DNA from: Dryas octopetala
Taxonomy: Eukaryota > Streptophyta > Magnoliopsida > Rosales > Rosaceae
Direction of reading: 5' to 3'
Assembly (NCBI GenBank): GCA_963921425.1
Contig: OY992838.1
Location: 18,269,861 to 18,333,860, forward strand
Length of the DNA stretch: 64,000 nt
In this document: positions 35,296 through 48,386 of the stretch, one piece after another
Numbering within the stretch: position 1 is the stretch's first letter
How the letters are laid out: each line of letters opens with the position of its first letter
The notes under the pieces: generated by a model
Databases searched by the model: none
Seen by the model: the letters and a program-made list of their open reading frames with translations, nothing else
Told to the model about the DNA's origin: nothing
Translations under genes and position numbers: made by a program

Positions 35296-36318
35296 TGTTG
35301 GATGATGATTAGGATGGTGACTTGAGATGATCAAGTTTTGTTGGATTGCTGGTTGATGTTGAAGAGATCTTCCTGCATGAACAAAAGATCAAAGGAGATA
35401 GGACCGGTGTGGTACCAGCCAAATGCACTCCAATAATGAAGTCCATGAAGTGTATATGATGGTGTTTGGGCAAGAACAAAGAAAGAACAAGCAATGAACT
35501 TGGGAGAATGTGGAAGAACAATGTAAGATTTTCTGGGTTATTGTCAGCTGCTTGTGTGTGATTTTTAAGGATTTTGTGAACCCTTCCTTTGTGCATATAA
35601 ATAGGTTTATATAGGCAAACAAAGAGGTAAGTGCTATGTTACCAGCATGTGGAAGAATGGATGAGGAGATGTCACGTCTCCAGTTAGGAACAATAGCATG
35701 CACATCTAGCAAGTGCCTTTGCATTCAATGCTGCATTGAATGCAAGCTTGGCTTGATCAAGTGGGATGCCCTAATAGTCAAAGTTTGGAGCTGGAATGTC
35801 AAGTCTGTCAGAAGGTCATGTAAAATGCACTTGAGTATGGCGGTTCATCTCCACTACTTGATCTTCTAGAATGAGGATGGGAATCTAAGCCGAGCCGAGC
35901 TGAGCCGAACAAACGTCTCTTCACATGTTGATGTGAAGCCTACAAGTGATCGGATCAACCGTGGAAGAGCTGGTCTGAACCGGTCAGGTAATGATGTAGT
36001 GATCCTTTTAAGTGTAAACCAGCTATAATTGGTGAATAGATGATCTTCTGATCTGAGTCAAACCAAAGATACCTGGAGAGAGATGATTTCTCGAGTTCTT
36101 GATGGATCTTGATATTGGTTCGGATCGGATCAGGGAAACTTGGAGGTAAGAGCTGATCTGAAATGTACAATATTTGTAGTGCTGAGCTGGCTTGGTAACA
36201 GGGAAAGTTAGGTTTGCCCAAGTTGACCGTTGAAAAGTCAGAAAATAAAATGGGACCCGATGTGCCACGTGTTGGTCTGTGATTGGCCGTTGAATCCATA
36301 TGAATTTATCCACAAACA
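35296..36318 (-). mobile_element. Solo Tat-type LTR, older relative (fossil)
   Basis: 1023 bp. On the minus strand it starts TGTTTGTGGATAAATT and ends with ATCCAACA, clearly related to the 1025-bp Tat LTR but much more diverged. No internal region flanks it. I see no convincing target duplication (left AAAAA, right TAAGC). It lies about 30 bp outside the CACTA terminus. The GGTACCACACCGGT motif is kept (35400-35420, reverse). Confidence 0.85.
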
Positions 36319-36424
36319 TAAGCTACCGTATGCTAATTAGGTTTGGCATGTAATCAAAAATTACATTTTGCAAAACTAACAAACTAAAAAAAAAAATATC
36401 CATGTTTCAATCGAATTCTTCATA

Positions 36425-38350
36425 TATTAGTCAAGTTGGCGGTAAGTCTGCATGAAGATTATTGTAATCAATTACTACAAACTTGAGTCTCTCTTCATAA
36501 AATAGTAACGTCATTTCAAGATTTGGTAACTCACAACATTCTTGATCTGGAGTTAGCACTTACTTGAATGTCCATTCAAGATGTGGTAACCCAGGATCAA
36601 GTTTATGGTAATATCTAAATTGGTTTATTTCCCAGACTTGCCATGTTTTTCTGCCAATTACAACAAACTTAATTTTATCTTCATAAAATGGTAACTCTTG
36701 ATCAAGATTTGGTAACTTACCACATTCTTGATCCGGAGTTGCCACTTTCTTGAGAGTTGTTTCAATATGTGGTAACTTCGTAAATGCCTAAAACACAAGT
36801 TACCACTTTCTTGATCTTTCAGTCAAGAAAGTGGTAACTACACATCAAGAATGTGGTAACCAACGACCACAAGTTTGATCCCAATTACAACAACCTTAAT
36901 TTCATCATCATAAAATGATAACTGTTCATCAAGATTTGGTAACTTACCACATTCTTGATCTGAAGTTACCAATTTCTTGAGAGTTGTTTCAATATGTGGA
37001 AACTTCATAAATGCCTAAAACACAAGTTACCACTCTCTTGATCTGTCAGTCGAGAAAGTCGTAACTATGCATCAAGAATGTGGTAAACCACCACAAGCTT
37101 GATCCTGCTTACAACAAAATTGATTCCATCTTCATAAAATGGTAACTCTTGATCAAGATTTGGTAACTTACCACATTCTTGATCCGGAGTTACCACTTTC
37201 TTGAGAGATGTTTCAATATGTGGTAACTTTATAAATGCCTAAAACACAAGTTACCATTTTCTTAATCTATCAGTCAAGAAAGTCGTAGCTACGCATCAAG
37301 AATGTGATAACCCACCACAAGCTTGATCCCAATTACTACAAGACAATGGTAACCCACCACAAGCTTGATCTCGCTTACAACAAAATTGATTCCATTTCCA
37401 TAAAATGGTAACTCTTGATCAAGATTTGATAACTTACCACAGTCTTGATTCGGAGTTACCACTTTCTTGAGAGTTGTTTCAATATGTGGTAACTTTATAA
37501 ATGCCTAAAACACAAGTTACCATTTTCTTGATTTATCAGTCAAGAAAGTGGTAACTACGCATCAAGAATGTGGTAACCCACCACAAGCTTGATCCCAATT
37601 ACTACAAATTTGATTCCATCTTCATAAAATGGTAACATTTGATCAAGATTTGGTAACTTACCACATTTTTTATTCGGAGTTACCACTTTCTTGAGAGTTG
37701 TTTCAATATGTGGTAACTTCGTAAATGTCTAAAACACAAGTTATCACTTTCTTGATATGTCAGTCAAGAAAGTGATAACTCCGCATCAAGAATGTGGTAA
37801 TCCACCACAAGCTTGATCCCAATTACAATAAACTTGATTTTCTCTTCATAAAATGGTAACTCTTTGTCAAGATTTGGTAACTTACCACATTCTTCATCCA
37901 GAATTACCACTTTCTTGAGAGTTGTTTCAATATGTGGTGACTTCGTAAATGCCTAAAACACAAGTTACCACTTTCTTGATCTGTCAGTCAAGAAAGTGGT
38001 AACTCTGCATCAAGAATGTGGTAATCCACCACAAGCTTGATCACAATTACAACAAACTTGATTTTCTCTTTATAAAATGGTAACTCTTGGTCATGATTTG
38101 GTAACTTAATTACCACATTCTTGAAGTTCCAACATTTTTTAGAGTTGTTTCAATATGTGGTAACCCAAAACTGGTCACGCACCTTACCACATTCTTGATC
38201 CAGAGTTACCACTTTCTTGAGATTTTTTCAATATTTGATAACTTCGGATCAAGTTAAGGTAATTCTTAGTAAAGGTCTATTTCACGAACTACAACTTCAA
38301 AATTTGCTGTCAAGGTTGTGGTAAGTCTACATCAAGATCCTTGTAATAGT
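36425..38350. repeat. Tandem array, about 222-bp unit, about eight copies, with hairpins
   Basis: The landmark 'cataaaatggtaac' recurs near 36497, 36681, 36909, 37132, 37399, 37622, 37845 and 38072, mostly 222-228 bp apart; one spacing is about 268 and the first about 184. Every unit is built from gttacca / tggtaac and tcttgat / atcaaga words in both orientations. Each has a perfect or near-perfect inverted repeat; at 37963-38002 two 16-base arms (GTTACCACTTTCTTGA) flank an 8-base loop. The first and last 45 bases of the array resemble each other. There is no coding. I do not recognise the family. Confidence 0.9.
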
Positions 38351-39635
38351 TTACAATTCATCCGGGTCGTACGAAAATGTATCGAGATCTACGCCGTCAA
38401 TTTTGGGGGAATGGAAGAAGAAAGATGTAGCAACTTTTCTGTCAGTGTCTCACTTGTCAACAAGTCAAGGCAGAACATCAAAAACCGGCAGGACCACTTC
38501 AACCGTTACCTGTAGCTGAATGGAAATGGGATCACATCACAATGGACTTTGTAACGAGACTACCTCGTATAGTACACGGTAAGGATGAAGTTTGGGTTAT
38601 TGTTGATAGATTAATTAAATTTGCATATTTTCTACCTGTGAAAACGACTAACACTACATAAATGCTCGGAAGATTATATGTAAAGTAAATTATAAGATTG
38701 CATAGAATTCCTATTTCAATTATGTATGATAGGGATCCAAAGTTTACATCTAAATTTTGGGAAAGTTTACAACGAGCATTAGGAACACAATTGACTCTTA
38801 GTAGTGTTTTTCACCCTCAAACCAATGGACAATCTGAGAGAACTATTTAGATTTTGGAGGACATGTTAAGATCTTGTGTTTTGGATTTTTAAGGAAGTTG
38901 GGAAGATCATCTACCTTTAGCCAAATTTGCTTATAACAATAGTTTTCAGTCAAGTATTGGAATGGCACCATTTGAAACACTTTATGGACGACCATGTCGA
39001 TCACCTTTATGTTGGATCGAAGCCGGTGATGCAATATTAATTAGACCTAAGTTAGTACAAGAAACAACGAAAAAGATAAAGCTCATCAAACAACGTTTAC
39101 TTACAGCTCAAAGTCGACAAAAGAATTATGCGGACCGCAAAAGAAGACCGTTAAAGTTTTATGTTGGTGATCATGTTTTTCTAAAGGTTTCTCCATGGAG
39201 AGGAGTCAAAAGATTTGGAAAGTCAGGATAGTTAGCTCCAAGGTTTATTGGTCCTTTTGAAATCTTAGAGTGAATTGGAGAAGTGGTGTACATGTTAGCA
39301 TTACCACCTCAACTTTCAGGGATTTACAATGTTTTCCATGTCTCGATGTTACTGAAGTATGAGGCAAATCCTACACATGTACTTGATTGGAGAGAACTTG
39401 AATTGAACGAACAATTATCATTCGAGACTAGACCTGTTCAGATTTTAGATCGTAAAGAACAAGTTCTTCGTACAAAGACAATTCCATTAGTCAAGGTACT
39501 ATGGAGAAATTAGAATATTGAGGAAATGACGTGGGAAGTAGAAGCTGAAGTACGTTAGAAGTATCCTGAGATTTTTTCTTAACTTTTCGGTAAGTGCCAA
39601 ATTCGAGGACAAAATTTCTTTTAAGGAGGTTAGAT

Positions 39636-39836
39636 TGTAATAACTTGGTTCTAATTTTGTGAAAATTAATTTTAATTATATTTGTTTCATTATTTTTATA
39701 ATTATAAAAAAAATGTAATTAACGTGTAAAAGTACAGTAGCTTCTACACTGTTCCGTTTTTTTTTTCTTTATGTTTTTAAATTTTGTTTAATTGGCTAAT
39801 TTGGAGGTGGCTAGCAGTGGCTGTGTTTTGTGTGTG

Positions 39837-39885
<49 letters not shown>

Positions 39886-41795
39886 AGGTAGTAGCAGTGG
39901 TGTGTGCTTATGAGTGTGGCGGTGGTGTGTGTGTGTGTTTGTTTTAAGTTGAGTTTGTAAGACAAACCCAGTAGGAAAAAACGAAGAGAACCCAAGAGAA
40001 AAGAAAACCAAAGGAAAGAAAGAAAGGAAAAAGGAGAGAGAGAAAGAAGAGAAGAGAACCTGAGAAAGAGATAGAGAGAGACAGAGAAAGAAGGGAGAGG
40101 AAAGAAGGTAAAATTTATTTATAAAAAAAAACATATGTTTTCTTGGATTTCGATTTTAAGTTGTGAAGTCTGTTTTGGTGAAGTTTACATAGTTGTTGGA
40201 GTTGTTTATTGGAGCATAAAGACCAAAGAAGTTGAAGGAGAAATGAAGGATTTTCGGGTTGGGGTGTAGAGAGCAAATTTTTCAGTTTTAAAGTTTTTGA
40301 ATTTTATTTCATTTGATTGTGTTTCCTTGATTTTGGTTGAAGTTTAAGTTATAATTTGTCATTTCTTAGATTTAGGAACCATTTTGAGTGGTTGGAATTA
40401 AAGAGAAATGAGTTTGGTTGAATTTTGGAAAATTTGCCAAATTTCTGCAATTTTTCACAGTGCTCGAGTACCCTAATTTGAGGCCTTATATCTTGAGTTT
40501 TAAAGATCCATTTTGAGTGTTCTTTAGATGGTTGTAAAGTAGAGTTGTAGAGCTTTAAAACGAGTATAAGTTTGCTCAATTGGAGTTGATTTGATAGGGT
40601 AAAAAGCGAGCCAAAGTTGAAAAAAAAAAAAAAAAAAAAAGCAAAAAACTGGCTAAAGGTTGAAGATAATGAACAGTGCCGCCAGACCACCACTCGCACC
40701 ACCGGCGCGTGCAGTGGCTCCGATGATCGGAGAAAGTCTCTCCCCACTGCATTTTTGCTTCCGAGTCCGATGATGGACTCCATTTTGCGATCCGAGACAC
40801 CTAACTTAGTGTTTTCACTACACACACTAGAATTAGAGAGTGAGCGATTTTTATTCCGTAATTAATTGTGATTTTCTTGTATGGGATTAGGTTCGGAAAA
40901 CAACCTGAAAACACGAGGCTATTTTTAACGCGGATTAATCTCGTTATCGAGGTAGGGGGATCTAGGGAACCTTAAGCAACAAAATTTGATTTTTTTTGAA
41001 TGTTTGTTGAAAAATGCAATATGTGTGCTAATATGTGATTTATATGAATTATTTGAATTACTTGAACATGATATGAATTAGTTAATTATTATATAATTGT
41101 GTGCATTTATTTTAATGTGACATTTATTTGAACGTGAAACATGATTCATTGAGAAATGAAGATTTTGGTGGTGAGAAGGGGTTGGGAGTTAAATTTAAAT
41201 TTATAGAGTGCGCGGGGAGTGAAACCCCTTCAGCAGAGATTGATAAAACGATCTAACCTCCCTAAAACGCATTGGGACCTTCGGCAGAGACCGAAGTTAA
41301 GATGAATTGTAATTTATTTTTTTAAAGGGATTATTAAGAAAGTGCAGCATAACATTCATGCATCTATAATATTATCAAATATATATTATCTGCTCCATGT
41401 TGTATGATTCATTGAGATTTCATATAATTAATTTTGCATGTTAAGCTGAAATGTCTCTACTAAGCCAATGATTAGAGCTCATCCACTTATAAACTTTGCA
41501 GGTTCAAATACAGAAGATCAGAACCCTTAAAAGAAGTTTGTGTGAATAAGTGTGAACAGACTTTGAAGTTTTGTTTTGTTTTATTTTGGAAATTTTGTTA
41601 AACTTAAGTTACTGAGACAAGTTGTATATTGTAAACTAAGCTTGAATTCAGTATAGTATGTTAATAGTATACAGTTTCTTCTTTTATTTTATTATTCTCA
41701 GTCATATTCTAGTTATAGAAGTTAATTCTATAATTAGAGTGTGATTCACACCTTAATCCGTAATTAGTTCTTAATTACGGATTGGGGCGTGACAA
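39636..41795 (+). repeat. 3' LTR of the Tekay/Del-like element
   Basis: TG...CA, 2160 bp. It includes a GT microsatellite (39838-39882), a poly-A run (40620-40640), and the paired phrase 'aacctccctaaaacgcattg' plus 'ccttcggcagagaccgaag' common in such LTRs. Confidence 0.8.
39838..39882. repeat. (GT)n microsatellite
   Basis: About 22 GT units inside the Tekay-like LTR. Confidence 0.95.
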
Positions 41796-42184
41796 TTCAT
41801 GTCATTTGTTTTGCAGCAATTCTTAGTTTCCCATGGATGTTTTCCATTGGGAACCTATTCTGAACAATGAAATTTTCTTTTAATCATTTTGTAAACTTAT
41901 GTGAGTTATTCTTATACTTTGGTAATTTCATTTTCTGGGGTGTTGATTTAACTATTCCACCCTAGCAGATTGGTTAATTTATATTTATGTATTTATTTTG
42001 ATCTTATTATTTTCTTAAAAATTCATGTTGTATAATGAGTACTCTAATCCAACCCAGTTTTAAATTAAAAAGGCTCAACATTTCTTGAGTATCTTGGGAG
42101 ATTAACGTCAGTCAATTGGCATCAATCCCTCAGGATATCCAAGAAAGGTGCTTCTGTCGCATACCCAGGGTTCAGGGTGTGACA
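41796..42184. mobile_element. Tail of another LTR (fossil)
   Basis: It ends 'cagggttcagggtgtgaca' at 42184, an LTR-type end similar to that of the Tekay-like LTRs further right. It is probably the remainder of an LTR into which the 38345-41795 element inserted. No coding. Confidence 0.4.
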
Positions 42185-42590
42185 TGGACCAACTTGGGAA
42201 AAGATGAAAGTAAGTGGACCAATTAGGGATTTTCTTAGGCCTTCGAGGTTGAGGAAATGGTGACGCTGGAGTCACAGACCATCAAGCACATGGGTCGGAG
42301 GTCGGGCTTGCTGTGAGTTGTTGGGTTGGCGATCTTGGGTCCCACTTTGTTCATTCAAAACCCTAGATGAGAAGGCAGCTCCTCACTCTTAATTGTCTCT
42401 CGCATTCGCAGTCGCCTCTGCTTGCATCTGAGACCGAAGATCAAGGTTTTACCTCCACAAATTTATATCCTTCACTTGCTTTCTATTTATGTTTCTGCCT
42501 TCGTGCGTGGGTCTCACTGCTGACACTACTTTTCTTTGATTTGTTTTGCAGTTCAACATCGCCAACGTTGATGTTGTTTCTGTCATTCAG
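42185..42590 (+). other. Exon-like leader before the TPX2 fragment
   Basis: Contains 'aaaaccctag' followed by ATG at 42367, a phrase typical of plant 5' leaders, a short open stretch, and after a TTTTGCAG acceptor (ends 42551) a reading F-N-I-A-N-V-D-V-V-S-V-I-Q that runs into the TPX2-like codons. I cannot assign these residues to a gene. Confidence 0.35.
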
Positions 42591-42622
42591 ATGAAGCCAA
42601 AAGTCACATTGACAAGGCCTAA

Positions 42623-45600
42623 TGTCACGGGATGACTATTTCAGAGTCCTCTACCCGTGCGGCCTTAGACTTGGTCGCCTCCTCGAACAAGCTAAGTCAG
42701 CCAATCACCTGCCAAAGTAGATCAAACAGCACAGATATGCAAGAACAAGAGATGAACACTTAGGAATACTTAAGAACTCAAGAGAGAGATATGGGGAGAA
42801 TATGTTTGTATTTCCAAGATGGTTTGGCCAAATGAGGCCTCCCCCTTTATATACAATTCCTTACTTCTACCTACCCCTATTGGACGGTTAAGATCGGATT
42901 GATCTAACGGTTCAGAGTACAGTAAGGAAAAAATATCCTACCTACCCCCATACAATGAATCTGGACACGTCTAGAAGGTTCCAGAATTAAACAAGTACAA
43001 TGGGTTGGGCCCTACGCAAGTGGGCCTCGGACTTGAGATAGCGGACCGTGACATTCTCCCCCACCTAATCAAGCGACGTCCTCGTCGCTTCTTCATCCTC
43101 AAATATGGCGATGTAGTCCTTGAACTGCCACAAGGACTCTTCACTCTCCCAACTGGCTTCGGACACAGGCAACCCCTTCCATTTGACGAAGTACTCAGTG
43201 TATCGCGGGATACCACTACGCCGGACCTCCCGCTTAGCCTGGATACACTCTACCTGTTTTTCAAAGGAAGTGACTACGTTGGGTGGTGCACGCTTCAATT
43301 CCCCTCTACTAGGTTCTTCAACATCTGCATGAAATGGTTTCAATGTGCTCACATGAAAAACAGGGTGGATCTTCTTCTTGGGAGGGAGTTCCACATGGTA
43401 TGAAGCTTTGCCCACTCTCTTGAGGATTGGAAAAGGCCCTTCGTATCTCCGCAACAGCCCTTTGTGTAATGCTCTTGTGGACTTGTGCTGGCTAGGATTG
43501 AGTTTTACAAAGACCTTGTCTCCCACTTGGAACTCCACATGGCGCCGCTTCTTATCTGCCCATTTCTTCATTTTCTTAGATGCCTTCACCAAGTGTGCAC
43601 GTGCTAAATCATTTTGTATTCGCCACTTCTTAACAGTCTTGAATGCGCCCGGGCTACTCCCTGTATAGTCAGTTGCAAGTGTGCTTGGGGTTAATGGTTG
43701 TTGCCCAGTGGCTAACTGAAATGGGCTTGCTCCCGTGGACTCCGATTGTTGCAAATTGTATGAGAATTGGGCGATGTCAAGTAGTTTGGCCCAATCCTTT
43801 TGATTGCCGCACACATAATGCCTCAAATACAACTCCAACAGTGCATTCATCCTTTCTGTCTGCCCATCTGTCTGTGGATGAAAACTAATGGAGAAGTTCA
43901 ACTCTGTGGCCAGAAGTTTAAAGAGCTCCATCCAAAATTTCCCCGTGAATCGTGGGTCCCGATCACTGATGATGCTTTTTGGAACTCCCCAATACTTCAC
44001 CACATGTTTAAGAAACAAGCATGCTGCGCGCGCCTCATCTGCTTTACAATCTGGTGATGCGGGAATAAAAGTGGCATATTTAGTGAACCGGTCGACCACC
44101 ACTAGGATAGAACCACACCCTTCGGACTTTGGTAAGCATGTAATAAAATCCATAGATATGCTTTCCCAAGGTCGAGAGGGGACCGGGAGTAGCTCTAGTA
44201 ACCCCCCAGGTTGCTTTTGCTCCACCTTATCATGTTGGCAAATAAGATATGTCCGTACATATGCGTCTACATCATGCCTCATTTGTGGCCAATAGTAGGT
44301 ATCACCCAACAAGGCCAACATTCTATGGGTGCTTGGATGTCCTCCCATTTGGATTCATGACACTCCTTCAACAACTCACGTCTTAGTCCGCCCCATTCTA
44401 GGATATAAAGCCGACTTCCGGTGGTATACAACAAGTCCTCTTGAAGCCAAAACCGTCTTGTCTTCCCATCTTTGACAAGGGCCACCAAACTCTTGGTCTG
44501 AGGATCATGTAGTAATGCCTCCTTCACTCGTTCTAGAAGGGAACTTTGGGGTACGGCTAACGAAGCAAACTCAGCTTTCTTGCTTAGTGCGTCTGCCACA
44601 AGGTTGGAACTCCTCTGCTTGTATTCCAACTTGTAGTCAAACTCTGCCAGAAAGTCTTGCCACCTTGCCTGCTTAGGAGAAAGCTTCTTCTGTGACAGGA
44701 AGTAGCTAGTGGCTATATTATCTGTTTTTACCACGAAATGAGAACCAAGCAAGTAATGTCTCCATACTCGTAAGCAATGGACCACTGCGGTCATCTCCTT
44801 TTCTTGGACAGTGTATCTCCTTTCGGCATAGTTAAGCTTGCGGCTCTTAAAGGCTATCGGATGCCCATCCTGCATAAGTACACCACCAATAGCAAACTCA
44901 GAAGCATCAGTGTGTACCTCATAGACTTTTGTGGGATCGGGGAGCTTCAGAACCGGTTCTTCCATAATGGCTTTCTTTAGCTCCTCAAAAGCATGCTGGC
45001 ACTCCTGGGTCCACGACCATGCCTTGTTTTTCTTCAACAAGTCCGTCAAGGGTGATGCTCTAGCTGAGTAACCTTTAATAAAGTGTCGATAGTAGTTGAC
45101 CAACCCGAGGAATGACTGGAGGGTTGTAACTTTGTTTGGTGGCTCCCACTCTTGTATAGCCTTCACCTTACCTACATCCATCATCAGTTCACCCCCTTTG
45201 ATTCTATGCCCCAAGAAATCCACTTCCTCTAGAGCAAATGAGCACTTCTCCTTCTTCACATAAAGTTCATTCTCTAGAAGGACTTGGAACACAATCCGCA
45301 GATGTTCCATGTGTTCTTCTAGGGAGTTACTATACACCACAATATCGTCAATGTAAACTACAACAAATTTATCCAAATAGGGATGGAATACCTTGTTCAT
45401 TAGTGTGCAGAAAATGGCAGGAGCATTGGTGAGTCCGAATGGCATGACTAGAAATTCAAAAGACCCATACCATGTCACACAGGTGGTTTTGGGCTCGTCA
45501 CCCGGAGCGATCCTCACTTGGTAATACCCCGAGCGAAGGTCCAGTTTGGTGAAGTATTTTGCTCCTCCTAGTTGGTCAAACAAGTCTGCAATCAAAGGAA

Positions 45601-48137
45601 TGGGATACTTGTTCTTTATTGTCACTTTGTTCAACGCCCGATAGTCAATGCACATCCGCAGAGAGCCATCCTTCTTTTTCTGGAACAGGACTAGGGCGCC
45701 GTAAGGAGCTTTGGATGGTTGAATGTACCCAGCATCTAGTAGTTGCTTCAACTGCTTCTTCAATTCCTCCAATTCTGGAGGAGCCATGCGGTAGGGTGCT
45801 CTAGCAGGTGGTTTAGCACCAGGCTCCAACTCAATCGCATGGTCCACCTCTCTCCTAGGTGGTAGCTTGCTTGGTAGGTCTTTGGGCATCACATCTGCAT
45901 ACTTGCTCAATACTTCCTCCACTCCACGAGGCGGGCTTCGCGGAATATCTCCATCACTATCTTCTTTCAAGGTTGCTAGGAAAGTCGTCTCGCCCTTCTT
46001 CCATGACCTTGTAAATTGCATTGCTGACAAGAATTTTGTCTCGGGCCTGGTATGCTTCTCTACTGGCACAAAGCAAGGTAGCGTCCCATCCTGCGCTATA
46101 CATATGGAATTGTAGTGTGGAATGGGAAAAGCTTTTACCTTGTCCATAAACTCCATCCCGAGCACGATGCCATGGTCATCCATGGGGAACACAGAGAAAT
46201 CCGTCGATCCACTCCATGCGCCAATTTGTAGCTTCACACCACGAGCTACCCCCACAATTGGCTTTACAGCATAGTTCACTGCCTTGACATTGCCGCCTAC
46301 TTTGGAAACCTGAAGTCCAAGTTTCTTTGCTTCCGTCACAGCCATGAAGTTGTGAGATGCTCCCGTATCCACCAGTGCACGGGTTGCCTTGCCTTCCACC
46401 ATGGCATCGACATACATCACACCCCTGGCTTGGGTTTTGGACTGAGCAAGTTGGGCTTGCACAACTGCAAATTTTTGAAGAGCACCCATCTGTTCTTCTT
46501 TCTCTTCCTCGGATTCTTCCCCCCGAATCATAGCATTCAAAGCTTTCTTCTTTGGGCAGTCACACATTATATGAGGTCCATCGCAAAAATAGCATGCTAA
46601 TGGGCTAGATCTCTCTCTCCTCCTTGGATCACCTTTGTTCCACCAAGCGGACTTGTTAGGCTCGAATTTGTTCGAATTTGCTCGGATTTGCTCTTGTGTA
46701 TTTTCTTTGGGCTTGTTGTCTGCCCCACCTTTGCCACTACCACTACCTTTTGGTCATTTGGACTTGGTTTCACCCTTATCAGCTCTCTTGTACTCTATGA
46801 GGGACTCAACTGCAGTGATAGCTGTTGAAAAGGTTTGGACATTCCTTCGCTGTAATTCCGTTTGAGCCCAAGGTTGAAACCCATCTATAAAATACACAAG
46901 TTTGTCTTCCTCATTCATAGTGGAGATTTCGAAAAGCAGATTGGTGAACTCAACCACATAGTCTTTAATGGATCCCGTCTGCCTCAGCCACCTGAGCTTC
47001 TGTTTTGCTTCAAACCTAGCATTCTCAGAGTAGAAATGTAGCTTAATGTCAGCCTTAAACTCAGTCCATGTAGTGAGAGTAAATATACCTTGCTCTATTT
47101 CCATACTCCTTCTACGCCACCACATGAGTGCATTGTCAGTGAGGAACAAGGTTGCCGTTGAGATCTTTGATTCATCTTCATCCATTCTCAAATACTTGAA
47201 ATACCTCTCCATGTTCCATAAGAAGGTATCTAGCTCCTTAGTTTCCCTCTTCCCATTGAAGGAAGTGGGCTTGAAAGCATCCATCTTTGGCTCTCTAGGC
47301 TCATGTGAACTGTTGAGCGCTGCCTTCTTACATAAGGCCCAATCTCCCTTCATGTCGTCCATCTCCTCACGAACTGTGGTGAGCTCAGCAAGGTACTGGT
47401 CAAGCTGCTCCTTGACTTCCAGCCGGATTGTGTCTGCGAGAGAGGTGAGTGCTTCTTGGAACTCTCCCTTAAGATCTTCCGCCATTGCCTTAAGGGTCTC
47501 CATCTCAGGAACATCTTCCTCAAGCCGAATCTCAAAATCGGCCATGGCCTTCTCCATCCTTGAAAGTCGTCCCTCCATCGCACCGACCATATCCTTTGAC
47601 TTGCCTCTCTTGGACTTTTCACCACCCCGCTCCATGGTGATGTTCGTCGTGTCCACCACGCTGGTCACCAACTGATCCGCCATCTCAATCCTGCTCTGAT
47701 ACCAACTGTCACGGGATGACTATTTCAGAGTCCTCTACCCATGCGGCCTTAGACTTGGTCGCCTCCTCGAACAAGCTAAGTCAGCCAATCACTTGCCAAA
47801 GTAGATCAAACAGCACAGATATGCAAGAACAAGAGATGAACACTTAGGAATACTTAAGAACGCAAGAGAGAGATATGGGGAGAATATGTTTGTATTTTCA
47901 AGATGGTTTGGCCAAATGAGGCCTCCCCCTTTATATACAATTCCTTACTTCTACCTACCCCTATTGGACGGTTAAGATCGGATTGATCTAACAGTTCAGA
48001 GTACAATAAGGAAAAAATATCCTACCTACCCCCATACAATGAATCTAGACACATCTAGAAGGTTCCAGAATTAAACAAGTACAATGGGTTAGGCCCTACG
48101 CAAGTGGGCCTCGGACTTGAGATAGCGGGCCGTGACA
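42623..48137 (-). mobile_element. Chromovirus (Ty3/gypsy), both LTRs present (fossil)
   Basis: LTRs of 431 bp at 42623-43053 and 47707-48137 run TGTCACGGGATG to CCGTGACA. On the minus strand the primer site GTTGGTATCAGAGCAG (47691-47706) follows the 5' LTR, and the tract TTAGGTGGGGGAGAA precedes the 3' LTR. CTAA lies on both sides (42619-42622, 48138-48141), a 4-bp match where 5 is usual. The LTRs differ at about 10 positions (2.3%), roughly 1-1.7 million years. The coding is gag, protease, RT, RNase H, integrase and chromodomain. It looks nearly whole, with about two or three breaks. It is related to, but distinct from, the chromovirus at 11104. Confidence 0.95.
43065..47683 (-). mobile_element. 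gag-pol coding region of the chromovirus at 42623 (fossil)
   Basis: Minus strand, in order: gag with coiled-coil N-terminus and gag core (47683-46760), protease with DTGASHNF (about 46380-46350), RT with YIDD (about 45350), RNase H (45000-44650), integrase zinc domain and DDE core (44400-43750), then C-terminal 'IHPVFHVSTLKPF' and a chromodomain 'YFVKWKGLPVSEASWE' (about 43200-43120). Lengths agree with complete chromoviruses. A few breaks separate the parts. Confidence 0.92.
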
Positions 48138-48386
48138 CTAAGGAGCCTGAATTTGAAACATCCTAACGTGTTTGCTCAGTTTAAGTGAAGTGTACTACTG
48201 AGATTGAAGAAGAGATGATAGCTAATTATTTTCTTTCAAGCCATAATGGTATAAATATCAAGTTATACCTCATTGAATTGCAGTATGGCTTGTTCGTGGA
48301 TTATATCATTGTGGCTTTTGTTTTAAAACATAATTATTAACAATTTTTATATGCTACCTCACTGGTTTATCTTTTCTTTCTTGTAG

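Larger units (their letters stand above)
38345..41795 (+). mobile_element. 3' end of a Tekay/Del-like Ty3/gypsy element (fossil)
   Basis: Integrase remains run from 38345 (zinc-domain end '[20 protein letters not shown]', then the DDE core) to a C-terminal region with 'IYNVFHVSMLLKY' (about 39315). A purine-rich tract (TTTTAAGGAGGTTAGA) precedes a 2160-bp LTR at 39636-41795 (TGTAATAAC...GGGGCGTGACA). The left part of the element is absent; it meets the tandem array directly. It is broken in many places and old. Confidence 0.85.
42591..48226 (+). pseudogene. TPX2-like exon fragment, interrupted by a chromovirus
   Basis: 42591-42622 plus 48142-48226 read 'MKPKVTLTRPKEPEFETS', a stop, then R-V-C-S-V, a stop, V-K-C-T-T-E-I-E-E-E-M-I-A. 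This matches the conserved segment of plant TPX2, a microtubule-associated spindle assembly factor that activates Aurora kinase ('RPKEPEFETSQRVRSVRVKS...EIEEEM' from memory). Two TAA codons replace expected Gln and Arg positions, so the copy was decaying; the first fits a C-to-T change. The chromovirus at 42623-48137 lies inside the codon after 'RP', with a CTAA duplication. Similarity stops at about 48226; no other TPX2 exons are seen. The CLC-c-like exon begins only 160 bp later. Confidence 0.65.

Noticed and set aside
35265-35300. Solo LTR 35296-36318 as part of the first CACTA element
   Set aside because: The CACTA terminus ends at 35264, about 30 bp before the LTR, so the LTR lies outside.
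36425-38350. CRISPR-like array
   Set aside because: Plant nuclear context, 222-bp units with no unique spacers, and internal inverted repeats; it is a tandem satellite-like array.
39777-40134. Thr/His-rich open frames near 39.8 kb
   Set aside because: They are translations of the GT microsatellite inside the Tekay-like LTR.
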